The notes: generated by a model from the letters alone, not told the origin. Shown: positions 12,501 through 23,854, numbered from the stretch's first letter. The stretch: 64,000 bases of DNA from Syncephalastrum monosporum B8922 (GCA_000697355.1 JNEN01001227.1:124001-188000); one strand, 5' to 3'. Made by a program: numbers and translations.

Positions 12501-15288
12501 GGCAGCCAACCTTACAAGTCAAGTGCGGTCGATAGCCGAAGTGACCAAAGCTGTAGCCAACGGTGATTTATCCAAGAAGATTCATGTCGAGACGCGTGGT
12601 GAGATCCTGGATCTCAAAAACACGGTGAACAACATGGTGGATCAACTTCGGGTATTTTCCACCGAGGTCACCCGCGTTGCGCGCGAAGTCGGTACCGAAG
12701 GCAAACTCGGTGGACAGGCCATTGTCCAAGGCGTGGCTGGCACCTGGAAGGATCTGACAGATAATGTCAACATGATGGCCGGCAACTTGACGACCCAGGT
12801 GCGATCGATTGCGACCGTGACCACTGCGGTTGCCCGAGGTGATCTTTCACGCAAAATTGTTGTGGAAGTCCAAGGCGAGATTCTGGAGCTCAAGTAAGTC
12901 GAATAATATCTGCGTGCTTAAGATGGATACTAACCAAACTGTAGGGATACGGTGAATTCCATGGTGGACCAGCTCCGTGTCTTTGCGGCAGAAGTGACAC
13001 GTGTGGCACGGGAAGTCGGTACCGAGGGTATGCTTGGCGGTCAAGCGGCGATTATCGGCGTCGACGGCACGTGGAAGGACTTGACGGATAATGTCAACTT
13101 GATGGCGAGCAATCTGACAGACCAGCTACGCGCGATCGCGGCCGTGTGTAAAGCCGTCGCTCAAGGTGATCTCTCGAAAAAGATCGAAGTCGAGGTGCAC
13201 GGCGAGATTGCCGAGCTCAAGAACACGATTAATACCATGGTGGACCAGCTCAACTCGTTTGCGTTTGAGGTGACGCGCGTTGCCCGCGAGGTCGGCACTG
13301 AAGGCAATCTGGGTGTCGAGGCACGAGTCAAAGGCGTAGGTGGCGTCTGGCTGGAGATTACGAGTAATGTCAACACGATGGCATCCAATCTGACGACGCA
13401 GGTTCGTGCGTTTGCGCAAATTTCAGCGGCCGCGACCGAAAACGACTTCTCTCGCCTTATTACTGTCGAAGCATCCGGTGAGATGGACGCCTTGAAAACC
13501 AAGATCAATCAGATGGTTGGATCGCTGCGGGAAGCAATCCGAAAGAATGGTCAAGCTCGTGAGGCGGCTGAACTAGCCAACCGGTCCAAGAGCGAGTTCC
13601 TGGCTAACATGTCACATGAGATTCGCACCCCCATGAATGGCATTATCGGCATGACATCGCTGACCCTCGAAACGGAGTTGACACGCCAGCAGCGCGAGAA
13701 TCTGATGATCGTGTCCAGTCTCGCCAACAGCTTGCTGACCATCATTGATGATATCCTGGATATCTCGAAGATCGAAGCGGGTCGCATGACAATGGAGACC
13801 ATCCCGTTCTCGCTGCGATCCCAGATGTTTAGCGTCCTCAAAACCCTGGCTGTCAAGGCCAACCAAAAGAAGCTTGATCTAGTCTACAAGGTGGATCAAA
13901 ATATTCCAGATCAGCTCATTGGCGATCCATTCCGGTTGCGCCAGGTAGTCACCAACCTGATTGGCAACGCGGTCAAGTTCACGACTACAGGTGAAGTCGC
14001 ACTAGAGACCGAGGTCCTCAAAGTGGAAGGCGACATGGTGGACCTGCGCCTGTGCGTGAGTGATACAGGCATTGGCATCCATGAAGACAAACTACACGTT
14101 ATCTTTGACACGTTCTGCCAAGCGGACGGGAGCACAACGTAAGTGATATCAGAAAGCAAGAAACAGGTTTTCTGTCGTGTCACAAGGAACTCATCTCCGG
14201 TTTTAGACGTGAATATGGTGGTACAGGCCTTGGTTTGTCGATCTCCAAGCACTTGGTACAGCTAATGGGTGGCGACCTTTGGGTTGAATCCAATTACGGC
14301 CACGGATCTCGATTTTATTTTACCATGAAACTGCGGCGTTTCCCAATCAACGAAAAAGAGATTACTGAACGTATGAAGCGTTTCCAGAGCCGCCGCATTC
14401 TGTATGTTGACAGCGTTCGTGCTGCGGCCGACGCGTTGGCCAAGGTGGAGCAACTGGGCCTGCATGCCTTCCGCGTTGGCAACGTCGAAGAAGCGACCGA
14501 ACTCGCGAACCGATACGCAAGCAAGAGCAAGCATACGCCGTTCTTTGATACAGTTGTCATTGACAAAATGGTTCAGGCTGAAAAGATACGCGAAATTGTA
14601 CCGCTTCGCTATACCCCGATCGTTCTCATTGCACCCGAGCCTCACCTTCTCAACATGAAGCTGTGTATTGACCTAGGCATCACGGGGTACATCAATGCGC
14701 CGCGTAACATGGCTGACTTGGCCGATGCGCTCCAGCCTGCCCTGGAAAGTCACGCCGCCCTCCCTAGCGACGCGACCAAAACCGTCCCTCTCGAGATTCT
14801 GTTGGCCGAAGACAATGTGGTGAACCAGAAGCTGGCGGTGCGCATCTTGCAAAAGTTCGGGCACAATGTCAAGACGGTGGGCAACGGCAAGCTGGCTGTC
14901 GATGCCTTTGAATCACAGCATTTTGATCTGATCCTAATGGATGTCCAGATGCCCGTCATGGGTGGTTTTGAGGCGACGCAGCGCATACGGCAGATAGAAC
15001 GAGAAACTGGCGCCAGTCGGATACCCATCATCGCTTTGACTGCGCACGCCATGATCGGAGATCGTGAAAAATGCCTTGAGTCTGGCATGGTAAGCAGGAA
15101 TAAGACTAAAAAAATAATCAGAACGAAGGAGCTCACCCAGTAATTAGGATGAATACGTGACTAAGCCGCTGCGGTTCCCCGAACTGATTTCTGCGATCAA
15201 GAAGTTTGCCCCTCATTCCGCCCATGTGATGATGCAAGAACAACAACAAAAACAGTCTTCACCGCAGGCGCAGCAGCAATCGCGGTAG
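6563..15288 (+). CDS. Group III hybrid histidine kinase (Nik1/Os-1 type) with 20-unit poly-HAMP array
   Basis: Eight exons (6563-7322, 7408-8031, 8096-8379, 8449-8715, 8773-12893, 12945-14138, 14207-15089, 15148-15288) join in phase to 2757 aa. The N-terminus (about 1-330) is Ser/Gln-rich and low-complexity. Then come 20 tandem units of about 92 aa, each with a T-D-N-V-N-like core and a G-D-L-S-K-K segment (poly-HAMP), to about residue 2210. The HisKA H-box is [11 protein letters not shown] with His near 2243. The HATPase shows [16 protein letters not shown] and GTGLGLS. A degenerate receiver-like segment follows, then a true receiver with [10 protein letters not shown] (Asp near 2662), ALTAHA and YVTKPL. 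Family knowledge: these cytosolic kinases sense osmotic stress, signal to the HOG pathway and mediate sensitivity to phenylpyrrole/dicarboximide fungicides. Ascomycete members usually carry about five or six such units, so this one is greatly enlarged. No transmembrane segment is seen. Confidence 0.95.
10621..11130 (+). repeat. Copy A of near-identical 510-bp block in HAMP array
   Basis: This stretch matches 12001-12510 almost base for base, exactly 1380 nt (five units) downstream. There are only scattered synonymous differences, and roughly 240 nt from about 10700 are without any difference I can see. Other units differ from each other at many third positions, so the block was copied or homogenised recently. 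Confidence 0.9.
12001..12510 (+). repeat. Copy B of near-identical 510-bp block in HAMP array
   Basis: Downstream partner of the block at 10621-11130, lying five repeat units away. The flanking units diverge on both sides, so either a five-unit tandem duplication or a gene-conversion tract would explain it. Confidence 0.9.
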
Positions 15289-16779
15289 CCTGGGTTTATT
15301 GGTCGTCGATGGCTTGGTGATTATCTCACATATATTATAATCGTGTTCCTTTTCTCATGCTCAGGCACTTCATCTCATTTCACATACACACACGTACACA
15401 CAATAAATGTATTAACATGCATAGACATATTATATTAAATCCTGTCGTGCATTGGTTTTAGAACGTCACGTACGTAATTAGGATGCTTTCCGTGGTGACC
15501 AGAAGGATTTTTAAATAGCAAAACTCGCATTGCATATGTCTGCCCTCACAGTCTATGTTGTTAAGAATAGAATAGTCAGGGAATAAGATCCCCAGGGTCC
15601 GGCGTGCTGCTTATGCACGGCGCTGTCGGCGCCACAGCAAAGACAAAAAAAAAGACGCTAGTGTATTTTTGGCTCCCTCGCCAAGGGAAATGAAAAAAAA
15701 AAGACACGCGAAACACAAAAATCTCGGAACCCGCTTTCCAGCCATGTGAGAATGAATTGAATCGGAAAGCTCGGAACTGGCTGCCCCCGATGCTGGTTGC
15801 TCAAGGCGGCCTTATTTTTATTATTGCCATTGTTGAGGTTCGCATATTCAGATGCGCGCGATCGGTTTACTGTCCAAATATGGCAAAAATCGCGTCAATG
15901 CGCGCTGTTGCCATATGCTTCTTCAAAGTTTTATTTATCTTTTCAGTTTGCATATGTGTACATGTGTATATGTGTGTATGTGTATATGTCCAAGTTTTCA
16001 ATGGTAAACAAACCCATTCTGCCGGGTAATGAACCAATCCATTGTGTCTGTATTATTTTGATTCGGATTGCGGCGCTCCGCAGCAAAAAACCTTCCCGTG
16101 CGCAATAATAAGCGGGTACAATGTTAATAGAGTAGTACTCGTTCTACCCATGCGTTTCTTCTTGGCTTACCAGTTCAACTGGTTGCGAACGTCAAAGAGC
16201 AAAAGCGTAAAAAATTTGAGGTCACTAACCTGTTCCGGTCGTGGCTGAAATGCGGGAATTGGGGAATGGGTACACAAGTAAAAAAATTGAGATGGTGACA
16301 CGGCATATGGATGACGAAGAGGTGACACCAGAGTTCAAAAAAGTGTAGATACAATGAGAAACAACATACAGCAGAAATAACAAAAACAAAAGGATTACCG
16401 TGGAAGAAAGGTAGCATCATTGATCTAGGACATAGCTGAGACATATCATGAGCCCAAATAGAGTTTCTCTCATGATGTATCGTTTCAATCGTCTGTCGTG
16501 TTTGACGCGCGCGGCCTTGACTCCAGATCTGGTAAGTCGCAGCCAAAGTTAAAAAATCCCCTGTGTGTTCCGCTGATCGTCTCATTATAGCACTCACGCT
16601 ATCTGAACGCCAAGCTCTTCTATCCCTTGAATAAACACAATGCTTTAATAATAATATGAAAGATATCAATGGAGAAGGTGCCAGCCACGGTAACACCGCT
16701 TCTGCATCATCAGCTGTGGCGTTCTTCTCGATATCCAATTATGGATCACAGTATTTTGGGGGCAGAAAGAATATGAGGC
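15289..16779. other. intergenic stretch between histidine kinase and Pro-rich gene
   Basis: It holds the 3' flank of the histidine kinase gene, AT-rich sequence, a degenerate TGTGTATATG tract around 15955-15995, and short frames without recognisable protein features. The open frame on the minus strand at 16175-16738 shows no domain I know. I see no gene. Confidence 0.5.
15412..15417 (+). terminator. Candidate poly(A) signal AATAAA of the histidine kinase gene
   Basis: AATAAA lies about 125 nt past the stop codon, after a CA-rich stretch and before AT-rich sequence. The position fits a fungal 3' UTR. Not confirmed by transcripts. Confidence 0.45.
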
Positions 16780-16790
16780 TATATATAAAG
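16780..16790 (+). promoter_or_regulatory. Candidate TATA box TATATATAAAG
   Basis: A strong TATA-like element 125 nt upstream of the ATG at 16915 and 71 nt upstream of the alternative ATG at 16861. This spacing favours initiation at 16915 with a 5' leader of ordinary length, but does not exclude 16861. Confidence 0.5.
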
Positions 16791-16914
16791 CTGCCAACAT
16801 TGGGGAGGAGATGTCTTTTTCCTCTTATTCAGACAAACTCTTCAAGTTCACTTATCTATCTTGGTCATTGTCCCTTTTTGGATGCACCACGTCTCTTTTC
16901 TGGACTTGCTGTAC

Positions 16915-17835
16915 ATGGAAGAGCTTAAAGCGCCTACAACAACCTCTGATAGCAGCAAGCCAATGACGACAAGTACAACACCCTGTATGCCAATGATGAT
17001 GCCAGCAGTAACAGCCAGTAGTGCCTTTGACCTTTATCCCCCCCTCTATCCGTACTACCAACGGCTTTACTTTCCACCATCCTATCCACCATTAGTTCCC
17101 TCACTACCATTGCACCCGCCCGCACCTGCTGTGGCGCCTCATTATATACAGCAGCACCAACCATCACCAGCACCTTCATGGTCTATGGACAGCCCTCCGC
17201 CGCGCAGCACATATCAATTCACAAGTCCACCGCCCGGAGAAGCTATTGTGCAGCCCATCTTGCCTTCGCAGCAAAACCTATTCCATCCTTCGCCACGAGC
17301 GCCTCGTCCAGCACGGGCAGCGCGACCGATACGGGCGGCACAGCCAGTACGGGCAGTACTGTCGAAACGGCCCGCGCGACGGCAGCGGCAGCAACGACAG
17401 CAACAGGAAGAAGAAGCACAGCAAACACAAGAGAAGCCAAAGAAACGAAAGCGACAGTCCGACAGCAGAAAACGTGGGTCGCCGTCAGAGTCAAGCTCGC
17501 CTCTTTCAAAGTCTTGCGAAGACAACAGTGCGCGCAGCACACCGACGCCGTCGTCCCGAGCAGAAGCTGCTATCGAGACCTTGGAGACCGAGCTGGGCTA
17601 CCTACGTGGCGATTACGCTACGATCTGCATCATGCTCAACTCATTGCGCACCACATTTGTGCCTACACCCGAGACACCTGAAGTATCGAGTGACCCAGAC
17701 ATTGAGCGCGAAAAACGCGTCGCGTTTGACGACTTGGTCCAGCAAATCCGGCACTTGGAGCGCAACATTGAAAAGCTCGAGACCGACCTAGTGTCCAAAT
17801 GCTCCCCTCCTCAGAAACGACTTAAGAAAGAATGA
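16915..17835 (+). CDS. Unrecognised Pro-rich protein with basic stretch and C-terminal coiled coil
   Basis: A single-exon frame of 306 aa from the ATG at 16915 (324 aa from 16861). I do not recognise the family. Residues 1-160 are rich in Pro, Tyr, Ser and Thr (P-P-L-Y-P-Y-Y, P-P-S-Y-P-P). An Arg/Ala-Pro repeat follows, then Q/E-rich sequence with K-P-K-K-R-K-R, a good nuclear localisation signal. A Ser-rich linker leads to a predicted helical region of about 80 residues (E-T-L-E-T-E-L-G-Y-L and H-L-E-R-N-I-E-K-L-E-T-D-L heptads), and the end is basic (K-R-L-K-K-E). The coiled coil after a basic/NLS region suggests a nuclear, dimerising protein. I see no canonical bZIP or bHLH basic signature, so a transcription-factor role would be speculation. 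Confidence 0.7.
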   Translation: MEELKAPTTTSDSSKPMTTSTTPCMPMMMPAVTASSAFDLYPPLYPYYQRLYFPPSYPPLVPSLPLHPPAPAVAPHYIQQHQPSPAPSWSMDSPPPRSTYQFTSPPPGEAIVQPILPSQQNLFHPSPRAPRPARAARPIRAAQPVRAVLSKRPARRQRQQRQQQEEEAQQTQEKPKKRKRQSDSRKRGSPSESSSPLSKSCEDNSARSTPTPSSRAEAAIETLETELGYLRGDYATICIMLNSLRTTFVPTPETPEVSSDPDIEREKRVAFDDLVQQIRHLERNIEKLETDLVSKCSPPQKRLKKE

Positions 17836-20386
17836 TCCGATAGCACCAGCAAGAAGCAAGCGCAATGTGCAAGGTGAGGATTGACAAGATCAGGGCAGAA
17901 ATGCGCCCAGGGGCAACTCTCTCAGGTTGTACTGACTCCTACCCCTAGTAAACAAAAACCTAGTTCCTTTCAAGCTCAACCCAACTTCCTGGAACGACTC
18001 ATCTATCATTATATCAACATCACACCCTTCATGAACAACTCAACAACAACAGAAAAAGGCCTCGCATATCTTATCTTTTCCACTATCCCCTGCTCTTACG
18101 CGTTTCTCATTTTCGTTTTGCTCCGCGAGCGACACCATGCATACGTCCATCTCTATTTCTCTTCTTTCTTTTATTTTTTCGTTTCAATGCCATGCACACA
18201 TGATCCCTTCCTGTGGTGATAACGACTTATGCATTTCGTCTATTTTTTCTTTATATTTCTCTCTCAAAGCTAGAAGTTTGTTTGTATATATGTGTTATCT
18301 ATCTGACATTTTACTATGGCAACGAAGACCACCCCGGCCTTCCGTATGTAGATATCCCCACTCTCATCATATATTTATCCCTTTCTATAATATATATATC
18401 TACTGTGCGCGTTTCATACATAATACTCAATTTTGACTTTTTGGGGGAATTTTGAGCTTAGATCGCATAGGGGTTATGGTTGCACACCAAACGCCCAAAG
18501 ACCGTCAAAGAATTTCATCGTCATTTTGTTATCCAGACAACGCTTTCATCAGTGTGGAGTCCGCTTGTGCAGCTTTTTACATCTATCTGCATGGAACGCA
18601 TCTTGCATTCGTAAAGTAAGTAGGTGCTGTTGTCATCCGCCAGCCATAGCATAGCATGAATGGAGACTTGATTTGGCGCAATGTTTCGTGCGTAGAGTTT
18701 AGTTGCATCATCCGAAAAAATACAGCATTGTTTCTTAGGAGACCACATAGCCCATCAGGAAGAAGAAAAAACAAATAATGAACTCATATCTATGTCTACT
18801 ACGTGTGACCAAATTCTAAAAAGGTGCTTCCCATGAAGCGATACTCTATCAACGTCGAGCTAAAGCTTCACGTATGTATGGACGGATATACAAAAACAAA
18901 TTAGCGCTCAGGGGAATTACATTTAGTGCAGTAGCAGCACCAGATTCATGCAGAGTAGGTCATCCAAAATTCACAGCCGTCCCTAGTTGAATTGCTTAAT
19001 GCATGACAAATAACGCCAGCCATATGTGGTACGATGTCGCTTAGATATGCGGCTGCAGCGGACAAAAGTTCTTGACATATCTGTCAAGGTAACGATGCAT
19101 AGACATAGATCCTATTAGAACCAAATTAGTCTCCACTTTGCTTTATGTGAAGATATATGGTGGCTGGCGGACAATTAAATGACGGGTCTACAAGATCCTG
19201 CATATTCCTTATTTCAGAATATAATAGTCAGAGTAGCTGTAGGATAAATCTACAAGCACTTGGATATGAAGATTCATAGACCCTCATTCTTTTGTTGGGG
19301 CGAGGGATGAGGTGAATTGGCTTATACAAAAGAATGCAACTTTAAGGTATCACATTCATTAGGCTCTCATCTGGATTATAGGTAAGTGAAAGCATGACTC
19401 TGTGAAGGCCATTTTATTGTTTGTACAAAGGTTATTAATGTTTACACATGAAGCTCTAAAACATGGCAGCATAATATACCGGACGATTGTGAGTGTCAAA
19501 GATTGATCTACTAACTATGCGAGTATGGGCTTTCACGTACAGGCATACACACAGGCAAGCGACTATGTTGTTTCAGATTATCTACCTCGAAAACTCATGG
19601 TTGAGCAAGACATAATAATCTGACTGTCAATAACGAGCGTCTTTAAGTTATTTGCATTAATATGAGAAAAGGCATTAAAAATCCTTCGCGTATGTGATCT
19701 TGGCCAAAAGATCTTTCGACAATGTAATGCCAGAAGCTATACAGGAAAACATATGTAGGCAGCCAGAAGTATAGGTCAATGCTTGACAAATTGCATATTC
19801 GTTGCGCACCTGCGTCTTCTTGCTGTACGTCATTTGATGCAGAAGCTCAATTGTGCTGGGTTACTACATTCAATTTCAAATCGAATGATTTGCGCAGAGA
19901 CTCACAGACATCCGCTGCTAAGTCCTATTACAAGTAGCACATTTCTTATTTACCTATTTACCCAATGTTTATATGTACCACTTATGGTTGTTACCACAAC
20001 CGTCCTACGTAGCAACGTCGTCATAAGCTACTATGTTACAATAAAATCCATCTAGAGAGCATACATGATGCAGCTTGTTCTTATAGTGTACTGCCATCAA
20101 ATTTAACGTAGTTACTATGCCTGCCGTATACATCTTCCTGACTCGATAACACCAGTAAGCTTTCCAATGGTCAAATGCATATAAAGTAATGCCAATGCCA
20201 ATGAAAATAGGTAATGGATTGACACAATTTCGAAATCCGACGGGGCATTTGCGCTTGCCCTTTCCGCACTCCCAGAAAAGCCGAGCCAAAAGAGAGAAAG
20301 AGCTTGTCACACCTTACAAGTCGTAATAGCATAGGCAGTTATTTTCCCTCCCTTCCTCTGTTTTTGACTCCTCCTTTCTCGAGCCA
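17836..20386. other. 2.5-kb AT-rich spacer
   Basis: The first 600 bases are pyrimidine-rich and probably the 3' flank of the preceding gene. From about 18500 to 20330 the sequence is AT-rich with no frame longer than about 100 codons and nothing resembling a domain, terminal repeat or RNA gene. The last 60 bases before 20387 are CT-rich, as expected just upstream of a fungal start codon. Confidence 0.5.
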
Positions 20387-23300
20387 ATGACTACCACAAA
20401 AGCGGCTCAAATCGCTAAAGATATTGAGACTGCTCGCCTCAAGGGTAACTGGAAGGCCATTCCGGACCTTGCCCGAAGATTCAAGAAATACAACCCTGGT
20501 GGGACAGGTCAGTATACCTTTCTGCTTCTATATTCGTTTTGACATCATTCTAGTCATTGAGCAAACCATTCTGGTCGAAGCATCTCTCGCCCAGCTGAGA
20601 GTCGAGCATCACCAAGATGAGGACAGACCCTTGCTCGACGTTGCTCAAGTCCAACCCTTAAGACGTCAGCTCGAGTCGGCCCTCCACGCGTCTTCTACGG
20701 ACACCGACCCACTCTACAACGAGGTATGCAATATAAAATATACATAAAGCCATTCATAAACACAGTTTCTAACAACATTTTCTAAAGTTTGCCAAGATTG
20801 TGCTGGCCCGCTGCCACTTTGAGTGTGGAGAGTATCAGCAGACTCTAAGTATTGTGGAAGGGCTGGCATTCAAGCGAGAAGACGTCAGTGTCGGCGTTGG
20901 ACTCGTGCTCTTTCTGCAAGCACGTACTATTAAGGGTAAGGGGTATTTTCTCTGAAAATTATACGTTGACAAGTTTTCGTCTTAATATTTTTATGAAGCC
21001 ATTTCGCAGGAGATGACAGGAGACAAAGAGTCAGCTATTAAGAGTCACCTGGCCATTGTTGCTCTGCTCCTTGAAACCCAGGATACACGGGACCGGGTGC
21101 TGGCAGAGTGGGCCGAGGAAGGCCTTTATAAGGCCATCCAGCTAGTGACACGTGAGAGGTTGGTGAAGACATCGCTTGTTTCGGCTATGACAGTAACACA
21201 TTTATTCTACACAGCAGCAACCTTGACTTGGCAGACAAGTTGAATATCATGCGCGCCTACCATAAAATGACACATTGCATGCCCTACGACTGGCGCACCG
21301 TGCGGCGCCTCAAGACCACATGGTCGAGCATCCGCCAACTCTCCGAAGTCTATCAGGAGGGGCAGTATCTGCTACCTGTCGGAGCGCCCAACGAAGCTGA
21401 CATGTAAGTTGTATGTTTCTCGATGTTCTCGTCGTAGCTAAATCCTGGGTGTTTCCAAGTAAAACGGAATTCACACATGAAATCATGCAGCTCCATACGG
21501 CGTACGAGCAGATGGTCGGGCTGATTGTTCAGTTCCCCAAGGCAGGCCAAACAAACGCGGCCTTGCTCCAATTCATTGAACAGCTGGGGGTAGACATGTC
21601 GCTCATCGAGCCCACTCATTCTCAACTGCGTGGCTACATTGAGGTAAGGTGTGCGGGTGACAGATATCAAGATTCCTGACCATATGCAGGTTCTTAATCG
21701 TGCCACCCAACGTGCGTTTAACTCACCTTGCATCACGCGGCACCTCTTTCTTGCGCTCCATGCCCTGGGCGATTACGACGAAGCGAAGCATGCGCTGAGC
21801 CCCTACCTCTATCTCGTCGGTCTGAGCTCGCAGGCATGGGAAAATGCAGCTCAGGACGGCGAAGCTCTCGTGGTTGAATCGCTGACCCGGAGACGTGTTC
21901 CGATCCCACGTGTCAGCGAGATTGAGCGGCTCGTCAATGAGAGCGCTCCCGGTGCCGAAGGCGATGCAAAGTCGATTGCATCGCAGCGCAGCACAGAGAA
22001 CGAGTCAGTCGATAATATTGTTACTGTGCTGATGACCGCGGTTACTATGTACGCCGAAAGCTTGCAGGATGGCGTCAAAGCGGTCGAAGCAGCCGAGTTG
22101 GCGCGGTGTAAATTATCGCACCTGCCACCCGCAATGCAGGCCGCGGACGGGCTAAGCATACGTGTTTTACGACACGCGGGTGCGGCATACAATGTGCTGG
22201 CGAGTCAAAGTAAGTGCGTGGCCATTGTATTTGCTTATAACTGAACATATTACCAGCCCACGACATTGCCCTCCGCTCCAGTTACCATGACAAGGCACTC
22301 GAGTACCTCAAAACAGCGCATGCATTAGATGAGAACGATTGGCAGACGCTGTACCAGCTTTCACTCCAATATGCCGAGACACGGGATATCCAGCACGCCA
22401 TCCCGGTAATTGCCAAGGCTTTGCAGGCGAACCCAAAGCATATTCCCTCATGGCACCTCTTGACACTACTGTGCTCATGTCCAGGCCAGAACGATCTCGG
22501 TCGGGCGCTTCGGACCTGTGAGCTGGGACTCCGGGAGGCGCAAGACATCTCCCAACAAGATACCACAGAGCAGCACGTCTTGCTCAAGATTACCCAGTCC
22601 CTCCTTCTAGACGCCTCTCAGGGACCGGAGGCTGCACTCGCTTCGCACCAGGCCTTGTTTGCTTTGTTTGGTAACCTAGCTACGCCCGAGGGCAGTTCCA
22701 GCGCTAGCAGCCTTGAGCATGATCCGCGCCGCAACCAAATGGTCGTGTCAGGTTCGCTCGGCAATCTGAGCGAGTACCAGGCCGACAGCAGGCGCGGCCG
22801 CGGGAGCAGTATTGGGAATGGCTCGGTGCCACATCTGAACGAGTCGCACATTCTCGCGTCTCGTTCGCATGACGATGTGCGTAACAAGTCCCGGTCGGGC
22901 ACACTAACGAACCGGACGCGATCAGTGTCGTCTTTCAATAAACGACCACCTCCAGTGTCCAACAGCATGCTTTCGGTGCCAGATCAGCGTGCACCTGATA
23001 CATTGAGTGTCAAGGAGCTGTCAACGCACTCTGGAAAACATCATCATCATCACCACGGGCTACATCTTTTCAGTTCGCGGAGTACAAGTCGGCGGTCTAG
23101 GAGAGATGAATCGCAAGAATGGAGCGAAAAGAATAGTCCGAGCAAGAGTTCGTTATCACCTGGTAAGATGCAAAAGGAAGTGAGGGAAGGATGTTTGCTT
23201 ATCAGTGCGAAGATGCCATGTCGATGCAAACATCCGCATCCTCGATGCACAGTATCTCTCGGAGCAGTACGCGCACGCTTCTGGAACCCACTGCGATATC

Positions 23301-23854
23301 CACACGACCGACCGCCCGGGCCCGCATGCGACAACGCAAGGAAGCCCATCTTCTTTCCGATCTCTGGCTTTTGTCTGCTAGCACTTTTCTCAAGATAAAC
23401 AAGCTTGAAGAAGCACGGAAAGCAATTGAGGAAGCCGAAAACGCGGACTGGACGAGCAACTCGGGCGTGTGGTGTACGCTCGGCCGATTGCGCATGTTGG
23501 AAAATAATCAGACCGATGCGGTGAAGGCTTTCCATAAAGGACTCGTGGTCGACGCGAACGACATCTCGTGTCGGATTTGGATGGCCAAGGCGTACCTTCA
23601 ACAGGGAGAAACAGAACTGGCTGAGGGACTCTTAGAATCGGTGACCAAGCAGAACGGGTGGGACAGCTCAGAAGCATGGTAAGTGACTAGAAAGGACGAG
23701 CACAGGGTACTGATGTGGATACAGGTTTTACTTGGGTGAGATGTACAAGGCAAGCGGACGTACGAGTCGCAGCAAAGAATGTCTGCTGTATGCACTGGAA
23801 CTAGAGAATACGCGGCCCGTGCAGCCGTTTTCGATTCTGCCGCGATTCGCGTAG
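20387..23854 (+). CDS. YPP1/TTC7-like TPR protein of the plasma-membrane PI4-kinase complex
   Basis: Ten exons (20387-20507, 20554-20723, 20788-20935, 20999-21158, 21215-21403, 21460-21643, 21690-22209, 22257-23162, 23213-23678, 23725-23854) join in phase to 997 aa. The protein is helical throughout with TPR-like pairs (for example Y-H-D-K-A-L-E-Y-L-K-T-A near the centre and R-K-A-I-E-E-A-E-N-A near the C-terminus). It ends in a typical A-L-E-L-E-N-T-R-P-V-Q-P-F block. In yeast and animals YPP1/TTC7 links EFR3 to STT4/PI4KIII-alpha and so sets plasma-membrane PI4P. A Ser/Arg-rich disordered insert with a run of six His near 23040 separates the TPR blocks. Assignment rests on the overall pattern and the C-terminal block, not on a computed alignment. 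It converges on PSF2 with only 176 nt between them. Confidence 0.8.

Larger units (their letters stand above)
8773..12893 (+). repeat. Tandem array of fifteen 276-bp poly-HAMP coding units in one exon
   Basis: The 4121-nt exon 5 is an exact 276-nt (92-codon) periodicity, fifteen units long, the last unit lacking six codons that lie in exon 6. Each unit begins (V)DQLR-F-EVTRV and ends E-I-L-(E/D)-L-K---N-M. No unit contains a stop or length change. Units differ in a few places: T-R-G-E versus S-G-G-E after the K-K-I-E-V segment, and K-D-L, M-D-L, N-E-L, Y-E-L or H-E-L before T-D-N. Two diverged units follow in exon 6, and three more precede it in exons 2-4. Confidence 0.97.

Noticed and set aside
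8769..12893. Many open frames on the minus strand within the HAMP exon
   Set aside because: They follow the 276-nt period and codon bias of the plus-strand gene. They have no starts or domains of their own, so they are shadows of the repeat.
17178..17681. Overlapping plus-strand frame in the Pro-rich gene
   Set aside because: It is an out-of-frame reading of repetitive Ala/Thr-rich sequence; the main frame has a coherent protein with NLS and coiled coil.
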